A stretch of DNA of 38,076 nucleotides from Cyanobacteria bacterium M5B4 (GCA_002861535.1 PHFO01000006.1:1-38076), one strand, 5' to 3'; numbered from the stretch's first letter, positions 25,882 to 34,102 are shown. Translations and numbers: made by a program. The notes: generated by a model from the sequence alone, not told the origin.

Positions 25882-26213
25882 GATGAAATTTCCTCCCTAG
25901 AAGTATTAATATTAGATAGCTCAATCAAGGACTGAGCACACAAGCCTAGATATTTGGGGTCGGCGAGAAAATAAATCCGACTATTCCCCTCCTTACGACA
26001 GGCAACAATGCCCCCCATTCTTAACATCTGTAAGTGCTTGGAGACATTTGCCTGACTTAATCCCGTCATTTCACAAATTTGTCCTACACTACATTCTGCC
26101 TGACAAATGCACCACAAAATGTGTAACCGACTTGGATCGCTCATCAGTTTGAATAACTCTGACAAACGATCGAAATCAGGCGGATTCATGGCTTTAATGA
26201 TTGTAAGTGGCAT
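25869..26213 (-). CDS. ArsR/SmtB family transcriptional repressor
   Basis: The 114-residue winged-helix protein has MSDPSRLHILWCICQAECSV as helix 2-3, LSQANVSKHLQML as recognition helix and EGNSRIYFLAD as wing. Cysteines at 35, 37, 41, 47, 72, 92 and 112 are candidates for thiol or metalloid sensing; C41 is near the position of the sensing Cys in ArsR/SqrR proteins. ArsR-type repressors control sulfide or arsenite operons and are inactivated by the inducer. Starting at ATG 26213 gives the family length; an open frame to 26480 is only read-through of sqr antisense. The sqr stop is 5 bp upstream, so sqr and arsR are one transcript and likely self-regulated. Confidence 0.9.
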   Translation of the reverse strand: MPLTIIKAMNPPDFDRLSELFKLMSDPSRLHILWCICQAECSVGQICEMTGLSQANVSKHLQMLRMGGIVACRKEGNSRIYFLADPKYLGLCAQSLIELSNINTSREEISSCED

Positions 26214-26217
26214 AAAT

Positions 26218-27504
26218 TTACACGTTAATGATTTGACGGACATCTTCTGGTACAGGACGAGATAAAGATAGCCCGAATAATAATTGTAGTCCCAATCTTT
26301 CAAACCAGGGTAAGCCCAAACCAAAGCGCATTTTGACCATAAAATAGTGCTCAAAGGATGCCTTTGCCCAGTTGACCCATACCCCCCGCGCTGCATAGGA
26401 ATAGCGCCGTTTACCAGTTTTAGGATCGGGAATGATCGGCGCAGCAATGTAGGCAATGCCTGTTTCCCCGTATTCTGCAAAACAAAGAGCTTCCAAGGTG
26501 GGTACTTCTAAGGGGCGTTTGAGCACTCCCAAGTCTACAGCAATATTGTGGGCGGCTACCATTGCCATTGCTTCCGTCATTTGTCCGCTTTTGGGCAGAC
26601 CGATCGGGACTGGGGTTTTATCGGGTTGGTCTAACTGTACACTTACCCCCACACCATAAATCTCAGGATATTTCTCGTGGCGCAGTGTTGGTAATACTGG
26701 TAAAAAGCCCTTGGCATTGCCTAAACCGGACACGCGGACAAATTCTGCTCCCCTAAATGATGCCAAAACCATGGTATAGGCTTGCTTAAACGATCGTCCA
26801 TCGGCAAGATAAACCCGATCGGGGGTAATTTCTTTGATTTCGGCATTAGTTATAGTGCTAATGTGGCGCTCCTGCATTAAACCTTCTGTTAGCTGTCGCG
26901 CCTGGTGAACTTGGGCAATCCCCAGATGACCAATGTAGGGTTCCGGTGTGATGTAGGTGATCTGAACCCGATCGCGGATGCCCCTCCGACGCAGATCAGC
27001 CTCTGCCGACAACACAAATTCGTAGGCAGGACCAAAACAACCCGCCCCTGGGGCAGCCCCCACTAGCAAATCCCCAGGATGGGCGCAAAACTCTTCCCAG
27101 GCATCCTTAGCCGCTAAGGCGTGGACAGGAGTACAAACCGAATGGCTATACACTCCTAGCCCAGGCACTAAATCATTGGCTAACTCTGACCCGCTGGCAA
27201 TAATGAGATAGTCGTAGGCTAAATCCCGATCGGCTGTATATATGCACTTCTTCAGCGGATCAATCCTTTCTACTTTCCCTTGTACCCATTCCAATTTGTG
27301 CCTCCGCGCTAACTGCCCCAGGTCTAACTGCACTCGATCGAGGGGGACATGCCCCAATGCTACATGGACTAACCCCGGAATAAAGGTAAATTGGGAAAAT
27401 TCCGATACTAAAGTTACCTGGTGCTCTTGCCCCAGGTAATGCCGCAACTCATAGGCAGCGGGTAAACCGCCCAGTCCTGCCCCAATCACAACTACTCTCG
27501 CCAT
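26218..27504 (-). CDS. sqr: Sulfide:quinone oxidoreductase-like flavoprotein
   Basis: SQR oxidises sulfide at the membrane and passes electrons to quinone. The 428-residue protein has the FAD motif VVVIGAGLGGLPAAYEL and the later FAD region PEIYGVGVSVQL. Three cysteines, C124 (SVCTPVHA), C156 (PGAGCFGP) and C341 (LCFAEYGETG), are at the places used for sulfide oxidation and thiol exchange in SQRs. C-terminal amphipathic helices (LPWFERLGLQLLFGLSLSRP) could bind the membrane. A GAGG ribosome site precedes ATG 27504. It leads the five-gene operon sqr-arsR-DUF3365-radical SAM-DUF3122 and is divergent from DUF302-chrA. The type within the SQR family is not assigned. Confidence 0.88.
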   Translation of the reverse strand: MARVVVIGAGLGGLPAAYELRHYLGQEHQVTLVSEFSQFTFIPGLVHVALGHVPLDRVQLDLGQLARRHKLEWVQGKVERIDPLKKCIYTADRDLAYDYLIIASGSELANDLVPGLGVYSHSVCTPVHALAAKDAWEEFCAHPGDLLVGAAPGAGCFGPAYEFVLSAEADLRRRGIRDRVQITYITPEPYIGHLGIAQVHQARQLTEGLMQERHISTITNAEIKEITPDRVYLADGRSFKQAYTMVLASFRGAEFVRVSGLGNAKGFLPVLPTLRHEKYPEIYGVGVSVQLDQPDKTPVPIGLPKSGQMTEAMAMVAAHNIAVDLGVLKRPLEVPTLEALCFAEYGETGIAYIAAPIIPDPKTGKRRYSYAARGVWVNWAKASFEHYFMVKMRFGLGLPWFERLGLQLLFGLSLSRPVPEDVRQIINV

Positions 27505-27528
27505 TGTTAACCTCGTTAAAAAATAATA

Positions 27529-27570
27529 TTGACTTATGTAACTATATAGTTATATGTTTAGTATACTAAA
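27529..27570 (+). promoter_or_regulatory. Divergent promoter region with two perfect 14-bp palindromes
   Basis: TAACTATATAGTTA (27539-27552) and TTTAGTATACTAAA (27557-27570) are perfect palindromes between sqr and the DUF302 gene. TTGACT at 27529-27534 with TATGTT at 27553-27558 is a possible -35/-10 pair reading rightwards, and the first palindrome sits in its spacer. They are good candidates for operators of the ArsR repressor encoded in the operon. Confidence 0.55.
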
Positions 27571-27617
27571 TATCAAGCTTAACGGGCAAATTTTAATTAA
27601 AAGTCTAGGAGTTAAGG

Positions 27618-28001
27618 ATGTACTACTTTAGCAAGACCATCCCAGTAGATTTCGATCGTGCTGTGGATTTGGTAAAAGATGCCCTCAAGCAGGAGGGTAT
27701 GGGCGTAATGACGGAGATGGATTTACAAAGTGCCTTCAAACACAAACTCGATCGAGATTTCCGCCGTTATCGAGTTTTAGGGGCCTGCCATCCCCAAGTA
27801 GCCTTTGACATTTTGCAGATCGATGACAAAGCCGCCGTCATGTTTCCCTGCAATGTGATAGTCCAGGAGCGGGAAGCAGGAGAGGTAGAGGTTTCTGCCG
27901 TTGATCCCTTAGCCATGTTTTTGATGGTGCATTCTCCCAAGGCGAAGGAGATTGCTCTTTATGCCAGTACCATGATGCAGCGTGTCATCAATCATCTTTA
28001 A
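27618..28001 (+). CDS. DUF302 domain protein
   Basis: The 127-residue cytoplasmic protein matches DUF302: FSKTIPVDFDRAVDLVKDAL, MTEMDLQSAFKHKL, YRVLGACHPQVAFDILQ and MFPCNVIVQE. Two cysteines (in GACHPQ and FPCNV) are typical. The molecular function is unknown, but DUF302 genes are often found near sulfur or sulfide oxidation genes. TAGGAG precedes the ATG at 27618. It is the first gene of the rightward unit, with chrA starting 34 bp after its stop. Confidence 0.88.
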   Translation: MYYFSKTIPVDFDRAVDLVKDALKQEGMGVMTEMDLQSAFKHKLDRDFRRYRVLGACHPQVAFDILQIDDKAAVMFPCNVIVQEREAGEVEVSAVDPLAMFLMVHSPKAKEIALYASTMMQRVINHL

Positions 28002-28035
28002 GTTAATTATTTTGAGAAGTAAGGAAGGTAGAAAT

Positions 28036-29273
28036 ATGGAAGAGGTAGAAGTTTTAGAGTCATCGGTAGAAGCAAAGATACCGGACTTAACTGAGATGAC
28101 ATGGTTGTTTTTGAAGTTAGGCTCGATCGGGTTTGGGGGCGGTATTGCCATGATTGCCCTGATAGAAGACGAGTTTGTCAAACGGCGCAGTTGTTTAGAA
28201 ACGGAGGAGTTTTTACATGGGGTTGCCCTCAGTCAGATACTTGGTTCTTTTCCTGTAAATACTGCTCTCTTTGTTGGCTATCGTCTACATGGTTTTCTAG
28301 GGGGGCTTTTGAGTAGTATGGTCTTCCTTTTTCCTTCTTTTTTGCTGTCATTGTTTTATCTTGGCTTTATTTTAGTTTTAATACCATTCCCTCTTTACAG
28401 GGAGTTTTATCGGGTTTAGCTCCTGTAGTAATTGCCATCATTTTAACGGCGGCGTGGTCGATGGGGCAAAAAGCGATCGGTTCCTATGTAGCCTTAGGTC
28501 TAGCGATCGGGGGCTGCATTGCTACTTTAACCAAGGTCAATCCCGTTTTAATTTTGAGTGTAGGTGGCATTGTTGGGTTGCTATTAAAACTTACTCCCAG
28601 AAAACCCCAACCGAAAAAGACGACAGAGCAGTCCCAAGCCGCGATCGGTTTGCCTTTAGCCATGGAAGTTTTACCCCACGAGATAGCACAACTAGCTGAT
28701 AAAACCTCTGCTCCAGCAACAATTAGTTTAGTCAGTCTAGGTCTTACCTTTCTCAAAGTTGGATTTGTCTTTTTTGGCGGTGGTTTTGTGCTGATTCCCA
28801 TTCTTAAACAGTTGTTAATAGATAACTTGCACTGGCTAACTCAGCAGGAGTTTATTGATGGGGTAGCAATTAGTCAATTAACACCAGGTCCGATCGCGGT
28901 GATTTCTACCTTTGCTGGTTTTAGGGTAGCGGGTCTGACGGGTGCAGTAATTGCGACGATCGGTTTATTTTTACCCTCGATCGTGTTGATGTTTATCTTG
29001 GCAAATTATTATCAGAAAGTCCGTCACTTGCAACCAGTTAAGCATTTTTTATCGGGGGTCAATCCCACAGTTGTAGGGATGATTGTCTCGGCAGCAATTA
29101 ACTTAGCTCCTTCTATCCTGCCGATCGATCAGCCCATCAGAATAGGAATAAATCTAGCTTTATTGGCCATAGGTTTGTTAGTAATTGTTAAACTAAAATG
29201 GCATCCCGCGATCGGTTTGGCGATCGGGGCGATTACAGGGGTTATTATTGGTTTTATACCGGGATTGAATTAG
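28036..29273 (+). CDS. chrA: ChrA-type chromate/anion transporter (frameshift near 28335-28356)
   Basis: Two CHR repeats make the usual long-chain CHR transporter. The N-terminal half starts at ATG 28036 (ribosome site AGGAAGG) with EMTWLFLKLGSIGFGGGIAM and FLHGVALSQILGSFPVNT. The C-terminal half has the matching FGGGFVLIPIL and QEFIDGVAISQLTPGPIAVI. The frame changes by one missing base in the T-rich stretch around 28335-28356; the second frame resumes as SWLYFSFNTIPSLQG and runs through LSGLAPVV to TAG 29273, giving about 412 residues after repair. In Synechocystis the sulfide operon suoRSCT also contains a CHR transporter; here it lies opposite sqr. Confidence 0.87.
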
Positions 29274-29277
29274 CAGT

Positions 29278-29771
29278 ATGAATCAATTACAAACATGGGG
29301 TTTTCGTAGAGATTGGTGGCGCAACCAACGGGGTGAGTTTTGGGTGATCGGACAAACAATTCTGAGTATTGCTTTTATTCTTACTCCGGTCATCCGAATT
29401 TATACCATACCAATGATGATCAGACTGGGAGGAACGATCGGTTTGGGGCAATTGCCCTTGGGTTAGGTTTAGGCGGTCTGCTGCATTTAGGGGACAATCT
29501 GACACCTCTGCCTCATCCCAAAGATGAAAGTAGCTTAGTTACAGTTGGTGTTTATCGTTTTGTGCGCCATCCCATCTACAGTAGTGTGATCTTTTTGACC
29601 TTAGCCTATGCCACGTGGCAGATGAGTATTTCCCACACGATCGGGGTCTTCATCTTTTTGTTGTTTTTCGATCAAAAAGCAAGACAAGAAGAACAGTGGT
29701 TAACCGCTAAGTTTCCCGAATATGAAGACTACAAACGATCGGTAAAGAAGATTTTACCCGGCATTTATTGA
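29278..29771 (+). CDS. Isoprenylcysteine carboxyl methyltransferase-like membrane protein (frameshift at 29445-29448)
   Basis: After repair this is a 164-residue membrane protein of the ICMT/phospholipid methyltransferase family. The first frame (MNQLQTWGFRRDWW) covers the first helix; the second frame resumes with GAIALGLGLGGLLH. It continues with the family signature YRFVRHPIYSSVI and the C-terminal EEQWLTAKFPEYEDYKRSV. One G is probably missing from the GGGG run at 29445-29448. The ATG is 5 bp after the chrA stop, so it is the third gene of the DUF302-chrA unit. The substrate is unknown; it probably methylates a lipid or a thiol. Confidence 0.82.
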
Positions 29772-29963
29772 TAACAAGTTCTCTCTCACAGTTTGGAATA
29801 GGGTCTCCTCCACTCCCAGAAAGAGAGTAGATACCATACCCTCGATCGGGGCGGGCAACATTTCCCCCCGCCAATCTAAAATTTGCACTAAAACCAGATA
29901 GGCAATTCCTAATAAAAGTGATATTGCCCCCGTTAAAACTGCCACCAACTTAGACCTTTCCAT
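29754..29963 (-). CDS. Small single-TM protein, function unknown
   Basis: The 69-residue frame has one strong membrane helix (about residues 7-30, VAVLTGAISLLLGIAYLVLV), a short outside segment PAPIEG and an amphipathic C-terminus. GGGGGTG lies just ahead of the ATG. Small proteins with this LTGAI...LLGIAYL pattern are found in cyanobacteria as conserved hypotheticals. It overlaps the convergent methyltransferase gene by 18 bp. Confidence 0.6.
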   Translation of the reverse strand: MERSKLVAVLTGAISLLLGIAYLVLVQILDWRGEMLPAPIEGMVSTLFLGVEETLFQTVRENLLSINAG

Positions 29964-30116
29964 GACACCCCCTTGGCAAACTCCTAGAATTTAGGGGAAA
30001 AAAATAGCGCTGTCAATTATACAGTTTCGCCTCAGTATAAAAAAAATCTTAAACTATTTACAACTTATTTGCAATAAGCTAATATCTGTAGATAGTGATA
30101 AAGAGTATCAATAACT

Positions 30117-30362
30117 ATGGTATTTCAGTCTTTCCCCTCTGACGCTAATTCAGAAGTGATCAAGGCAGAGTTGGCTTCCATGCAAGTATGCCCTACTCCC
30201 AGGGGCGATCGTTTCTACGGAGTATTTCAGTTACCAGATGGTAAGTCCATAGGGATTTGGACTGATGCTAATGATTCAATTAGCCAGCTCAAGCCAGGGG
30301 ATAAAGCCTTTTTTCGCCATCGTCACGGCAGTAACTATGAATTTATCGCAACAGCATCCTAG
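30117..30362 (+). CDS. Small cytoplasmic protein, function unknown
   Basis: The 81-residue frame begins at ATG 30117 and has no signal peptide or membrane helix. Its features are CPTPRGDRFYGVFQLPDGKS, SQLKPGDKAFF and FRHRHGSNYEF, which suggest a small beta-rich fold. It lies 83 bp upstream of futA on the same strand. A 6-bp inverted repeat CTTATT-TGC-AATAAG (30064-30078) precedes it. No family recognised. Confidence 0.55.
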   Translation: MVFQSFPSDANSEVIKAELASMQVCPTPRGDRFYGVFQLPDGKSIGIWTDANDSISQLKPGDKAFFRHRHGSNYEFIATAS

Positions 30363-30445
30363 TTGTCTGGGGGTTGTAATAAATAATTACTTCTAACACT
30401 ACTGAGAATATTTCACTTTATTAGAGCAAAATAGGAGAATTAACC

Positions 30446-31484
30446 GTGAACCATAACTGGACTAGAAGGACAGTTTTAGCAGGATTAGGGGCTTGGGGAG
30501 CCAGCTACTTTTCGCCATCAGTGGCGCAGGGACAGGTAATCAACCTCTATTCTGCTCGCCACTACGACACCGACAATGCCATTTACACCAATTTCACCAA
30601 AGCTACGGGGATCAGGGTCAATCTAGTTGAAGCCAAGGCAGAAGAACTGATCGCCCGCATTAAAGCGGAGGGAGCCAATAGTCCCGCCGATCTAATTGTG
30701 ACGGTTGATGCTGGCAACCTATATCGCGCCCAGCAGGAAGGAATTTTACGCCCCACCCAATCGGAGATTTTGACTAGGGTAATTCCGGCTAACTTGCGCG
30801 ACCCCCAGGGGCACTGGTACGGCTTAACGAAGCGGGCGCGGGTGATTGTATATAACAGAGATAAAGTCAGACCCCAAGAATTATCTACCTACGAAGACCT
30901 TGCCAATCCCAAATGGAAGGGGCGGTTAATTGTGCGTAGTTCTAGCAGTATTTACAATCAATCCCTCATGGGTTCGATTATTGTTGCTAATGGCCGGGAA
31001 AAAGCCGAAGCCTGGGCACGGGGACTTAGTTGCCAATTTCGCCCGCCCTCCCCAAGGTAATGACACTGCCCATATTCAGGATGTTGCCGCCGGAGTAGGG
31101 GACTTGACCCTAGTAAATACCTACTATGTGGCAAGGTTGCTGAAGTCGAAAAAGGCTGCCGATCGAGAAGTAGTGGAAAAGGTAGGGGTATTCTTTCCTA
31201 ATCAAAACGATCGGGGTACTCATGTCAACATTAGCGGGGCGGGTGTCGCCAAAAATGCGCCCAATGGGGCAAATGCTCTTAAATTTATTGAATATTTAGT
31301 TTCTAGGGAAGCCCAGGATATTTTTGCCCGCAGTAACAACGAATATCCTGTTGTGACCGGCACAGCGATCGATTCGATCGTGCGGGGGTTTGGAGCTTTC
31401 AAGGAAGATAAAGTCAATGCCGCCGAATATGCCCGCCTCAATGGCGAAGCCGTGAGGATTATGGATAGAGCGGGCTGGAAGTAA
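30446..31484 (+). CDS. futA: Iron(III) ABC transporter substrate-binding protein, FutA-like (frameshift near 31024-31028)
   Basis: The protein binds ferric iron for an ABC importer. It has a Tat signal peptide (TRRTVLAGLGAWGASYF), the opening INLYSARHYDTDNAIY, and the Tyr-rich iron site including VNTYYVARLL. The first frame ends at 31060; a one-base insertion in GGGACTTAGTTGCC near 31024-31028 explains the change. The second frame resumes with VANFARPPQGNDTAHIQDV and runs to DRAGWK at 31484. The repaired length is 345 residues. GTG 30446 with AGGAG at 30433 is the start. No permease (futB) or ATPase (futC) gene is adjacent. A 95-bp duplicate of its 3' end lies at 32679-32773. Confidence 0.9.
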
Positions 31485-31527
31485 CAAGCTCCGTCTTGTC
31501 TATCTAATCAGCTTTGTCATATTCAAT

Positions 31528-31676
31528 AGGACTTACTTTTTCTAAAACCCTCGCCCTAGCCCTGTCTTAAAAAGGGAGAGGGAACAAGAAAAAATTGATA
31601 CACTTCCCTTCTCCCGTACCCTGAGCTTGTCGAAGGGATTGAGGAATGAGGGTCAATTTTGCTTGGCGTAAGTCCC
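31528..31676 (+). repeat. TIR-flanked dispersed repeat, copy 5
   Basis: A 149-bp element with ends AGGACTTAC (31528-31536) and CGTAAGTCCC (31667-31676). It shares CTAAAACCCT, CCCTAGC, AAAAAGGGAGAGGGAACAAG and AAAAAATTGATA with copy 1. The motif CCCTGAGCTTGTCGAAGGG (31619-31637) is nested in it. Confidence 0.8.
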
Positions 31677-31679
31677 GAT

Positions 31680-32573
31680 TCAAGCAAGGATTAACCGACA
31701 GCCGATCAATCGAGATATTTCTTGACCCAGGCTGTTAATTATTTCTTGATTTAGTCCTGCGCTAACTAAAATTTTGTTTTGTTTATTTCCCGATCGGTAA
31801 CGAATCTCTAAAGAGTACAATTTATTCCCATCATTGTCAGTGTTTTCGCCATCAATATCAGTACTTTCTACTACTGCAATTTCTACTACCGGAACCTCAC
31901 TTTCTACTATTGCAATCTCATCGACATTACTAAAACTTATCGTTTTATAGTAGAAAGGCAAACCAATACGTTTTTCTGTAATTTGTCTGATGTTAGCATT
32001 GATGTCAATGACCTCGTAAAAAACAGATGAAGAAACTATAGGAATACCCAACAACACGAGCATCGCCGAGAAAAGAACAAACCCAATTTCTGTACCTATT
32101 ACACCTATTTCACGACTACTTGAAACTGATAGTGTTTCCTCCTGAGAGTTAAGAAAATTACTGATTTGACCTACTGCCCATTGAGCATAGTAGCCACTAT
32201 ATCTAACCTTGTTATCACCTGATGCTTGCTTAAAAATGATGTAATGAGATGTATATGTAACTTCGTTTCCTTTTCTATTTGTAGTGGTCTCTGTTTCTTG
32301 AAAATACTGTATATCCTTGATGCCTGTATAGCTTTCTACAGTGGTAGGGAAAAGTCTAATTTTAGGTGTTTGAGTAAATTCACAATCAGCTATCTTTAGC
32401 TCTACTTTTTTACAAGAAATGTTCAAAGTGTTTAACTGACCGAGAGTAGCTACTATCATAAGCAACCCTGATATGATAAAAGATAAACCAAAAACAGCCC
32501 CAATTCCAACTATAAACCACGGAAGAGATTCAAGTAATATTATTTGTCCAGGTTTACGTACAATGTTTGCCAT
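31680..32573 (-). CDS. Two-TM membrane protein, function unknown
   Basis: The 297-residue protein has a strong helix pair near the N-terminus (about 15-44, LPWFIVGIGAVFGLSFIISG and beyond), an extracytoplasmic domain with TNRKGNEVTYTSHYIIFKQ, a second membrane region (about 158-185) and a C-terminal cytoplasmic domain with YSLEIRYRSGNKQNKILVS. No family recognised. The gene is AT-rich and has a single CGATCG near its 3' end, and none for the next 850 bp, whereas neighbours have several per kb. It lies between a dispersed repeat and the duplicated futA fragment, so it may be an acquired gene. Confidence 0.65.
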   Translation of the reverse strand: MANIVRKPGQIILLESLPWFIVGIGAVFGLSFIISGLLMIVATLGQLNTLNISCKKVELKIADCEFTQTPKIRLFPTTVESYTGIKDIQYFQETETTTNRKGNEVTYTSHYIIFKQASGDNKVRYSGYYAQWAVGQISNFLNSQEETLSVSSSREIGVIGTEIGFVLFSAMLVLLGIPIVSSSVFYEVIDINANIRQITEKRIGLPFYYKTISFSNVDEIAIVESEVPVVEIAVVESTDIDGENTDNDGNKLYSLEIRYRSGNKQNKILVSAGLNQEIINSLGQEISRLIGCRLILA

Positions 32574-32678
32574 GGGTTTATGTGCAACGCTAACTTCATA
32601 TTAACTAGTTAATGAAAACTTCATGTTAACTTGGGATTAAGCTTTATTTAATTAAAAGTTAATTAAATAACTATGATC

Positions 32679-32773
32679 TCGATCGTGCGGGGGGTTGGAG
32701 CTTTCAAGGAAGATAAAGTCAATGCTGCCGAATATGCCCGCCTCAATGGCGAAGCCGTGAGGATTATGGATAG
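32679..32773 (+). pseudogene. Duplicated 3' fragment of futA (direct repeat of 31374-31468)
   Basis: The 95 bp match 31374-31468 with two differences that I can see (GGGGGTTT versus GGGGGGTT, and AATGCCG versus AATGCTG). Only the last part of futA is present; similarity stops at GGATAG on the right and at TCGATCG on the left. It is a non-functional fragment that, with the original, makes a direct repeat flanking about 1.2 kb. Confidence 0.85.
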
Positions 32774-32836
32774 TAAATCCCCTGTTTATTCTGGATGCTC
32801 CAAGGTACAATTGTCTCTGGTTTCTTAAAGGCTTTT

Positions 32837-33259
32837 ATGACTATTCCCTTTCCTCCAGAACAAGTGGTGCTGACAGGTATTGCCATTGCCGCTATTTTGA
32901 TCTATGTGCCTTTTTTTGTTGTCGGTGCGGCTCGTCTCAATGCCAAGGTCGATCTTGGCAATCCCCGATCGGAGCAAGATAAGTTGCCCCCCTATGCCCA
33001 AAGAGCGAGTGCAGCCCATCAGAATTCCTTTGAGGTTTTTATGCTCTTTGCTGCTGCTGCCATCATGGTCTATGTGACGGGTCAGGCATCCAACTATACT
33101 TCGATCGTCACGATCGTTTTTTTGCTGGCGCGTCTACTCCATTCGGTGTTTTATATCAGTAATGTGCTACCTTTGCGGGGACTGATGTGGGCAACAAGTA
33201 TAGGTTGTGTTGCCGCTTTAATGGGTACAGCTTTGCAGGCAGTTAAGACTCTGTCATAA
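32837..33259 (+). CDS. MAPEG family membrane protein
   Basis: The 140-residue protein (ATG 32837, preceded by AAAGG) has four predicted helices and family features such as RASAAHQNSFEVFMLFAAA and LARLLHSVFYISNVLPLRG. MAPEG proteins include glutathione-dependent membrane enzymes; the substrate of this bacterial member is unknown. An ATG at 32795 would add 14 residues and is less likely. It ends 17 bp inside the convergent creatininase-family gene. Confidence 0.88.
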   Translation: MTIPFPPEQVVLTGIAIAAILIYVPFFVVGAARLNAKVDLGNPRSEQDKLPPYAQRASAAHQNSFEVFMLFAAAAIMVYVTGQASNYTSIVTIVFLLARLLHSVFYISNVLPLRGLMWATSIGCVAALMGTALQAVKTLS

Positions 33260-33965
33260 AGCGTTGGTATTGTTCCCCGATCTCGGTGACAGCTACTTCA
33301 AAGAACTTTTTGCCATGTTCTACAGTGGCGAGGGAGGGGTCAGAACCCATGCGTCCGTCGGGATAGCGGGCGCGAAAATCCTGGGGGCTATAAATTTTCA
33401 TGGTGGAACTGCTGAGGGGGGCGAGTTCTGCCTGTTTGATCGCTTCGGGGTAGGCATACATAGTCAGGGCAACTTCGCTGGGGGTGGCATGGAACCCCTC
33501 CCGATCGCCGTAGAGTTCCCGCGCTAATTTGGATACTTCTTGCCCCACCCACCAGTTGGCAATTTGGCAGCGTACCTGGGGCAGTTCGCTATAGATTTCG
33601 CAGAACGCCGATCGCATAATATTGATGTTGCCGCCGTGACCGTTAATAAAGAAGAAACGTTCAAAACCATATCGCGCTAGGCTGTGGATATAATCCCGCA
33701 AAACTAGCATTAGGGTGGAAGGGCGCAGGCTAATGGTGCCAGGAAAAGCGGTGTGATGCTCTGCCATACCGATCGTTAAAGTAGAACTGACCATCACATC
33801 TCTGGTTTGGCTAATGCCTTTAGCGATCGTTTCCGCACAGATAAAGTCCGTGCCAATTAGACCCGTAGGTCCATGTTGTTCGGTGGAACCGATCGGGATG
33901 ATGATGCCCCGCGATCGTTGCAGGTAGGCTTCCACCTCAAGCCAAGTAGAGAGATAAAGTAGCAT
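33243..33965 (-). CDS. Creatininase-family amidohydrolase
   Basis: The 240-residue protein has the family signature GSTEQHGPTGLIGTD, the metal region FFFINGHGGNINIM, and GFHATPSEVALTMYA. Members are Zn/Mn amidohydrolases that act on creatinine or on formamides of flavin-related precursors. The substrate here cannot be set from sequence; a general cyanobacterial role is not established. The ATG at 33965 starts at the usual place. It is convergent with the MAPEG gene. Confidence 0.88.
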   Translation of the reverse strand: MLLYLSTWLEVEAYLQRSRGIIIPIGSTEQHGPTGLIGTDFICAETIAKGISQTRDVMVSSTLTIGMAEHHTAFPGTISLRPSTLMLVLRDYIHSLARYGFERFFFINGHGGNINIMRSAFCEIYSELPQVRCQIANWWVGQEVSKLARELYGDREGFHATPSEVALTMYAYPEAIKQAELAPLSSSTMKIYSPQDFRARYPDGRMGSDPSLATVEHGKKFFEVAVTEIGEQYQRFMTES

Positions 33966-33998
33966 AGTCGGTAATCAAATGTATTGTTAGATTATAGT

Positions 33999-34102
33999 CA
34001 GGACTTACGGGGAGGAAAAATTCCCCTTATCCCTCAATCCCCTCTCCCTTTTTGGGAGAGGGCTAGGGTGAGGGTTTCAGAAAAAGAGCAACTTAAGTCC
34101 TG
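33999..34102 (+). repeat. TIR-flanked dispersed repeat, copy 6
   Basis: A 104-bp element with ends CAGGACTTACG (33999-34009) and CTTAAGTCCTG (34092-34102). The interior has CCCCTCTCCC-tttttg-GGAGAGGGCTAGGG, TGAGGG and TTTCAGAAAAAG, as in copy 3. It lies upstream of the MASE1-SpoIIE gene; no other feature is seen between 33966 and 34200. Confidence 0.8.

Noticed and set aside
26214-26480. N-terminal extension of the ArsR gene
   Set aside because: It overlaps the 3' end of sqr in another frame and the extra residues have no ArsR-like character; the ATG at 26213 gives the normal length.
32795-32836. Upstream start for the MAPEG gene
   Set aside because: It would add a non-conserved stretch derived from sequence next to the duplicated futA fragment; a better ribosome site precedes 32837.
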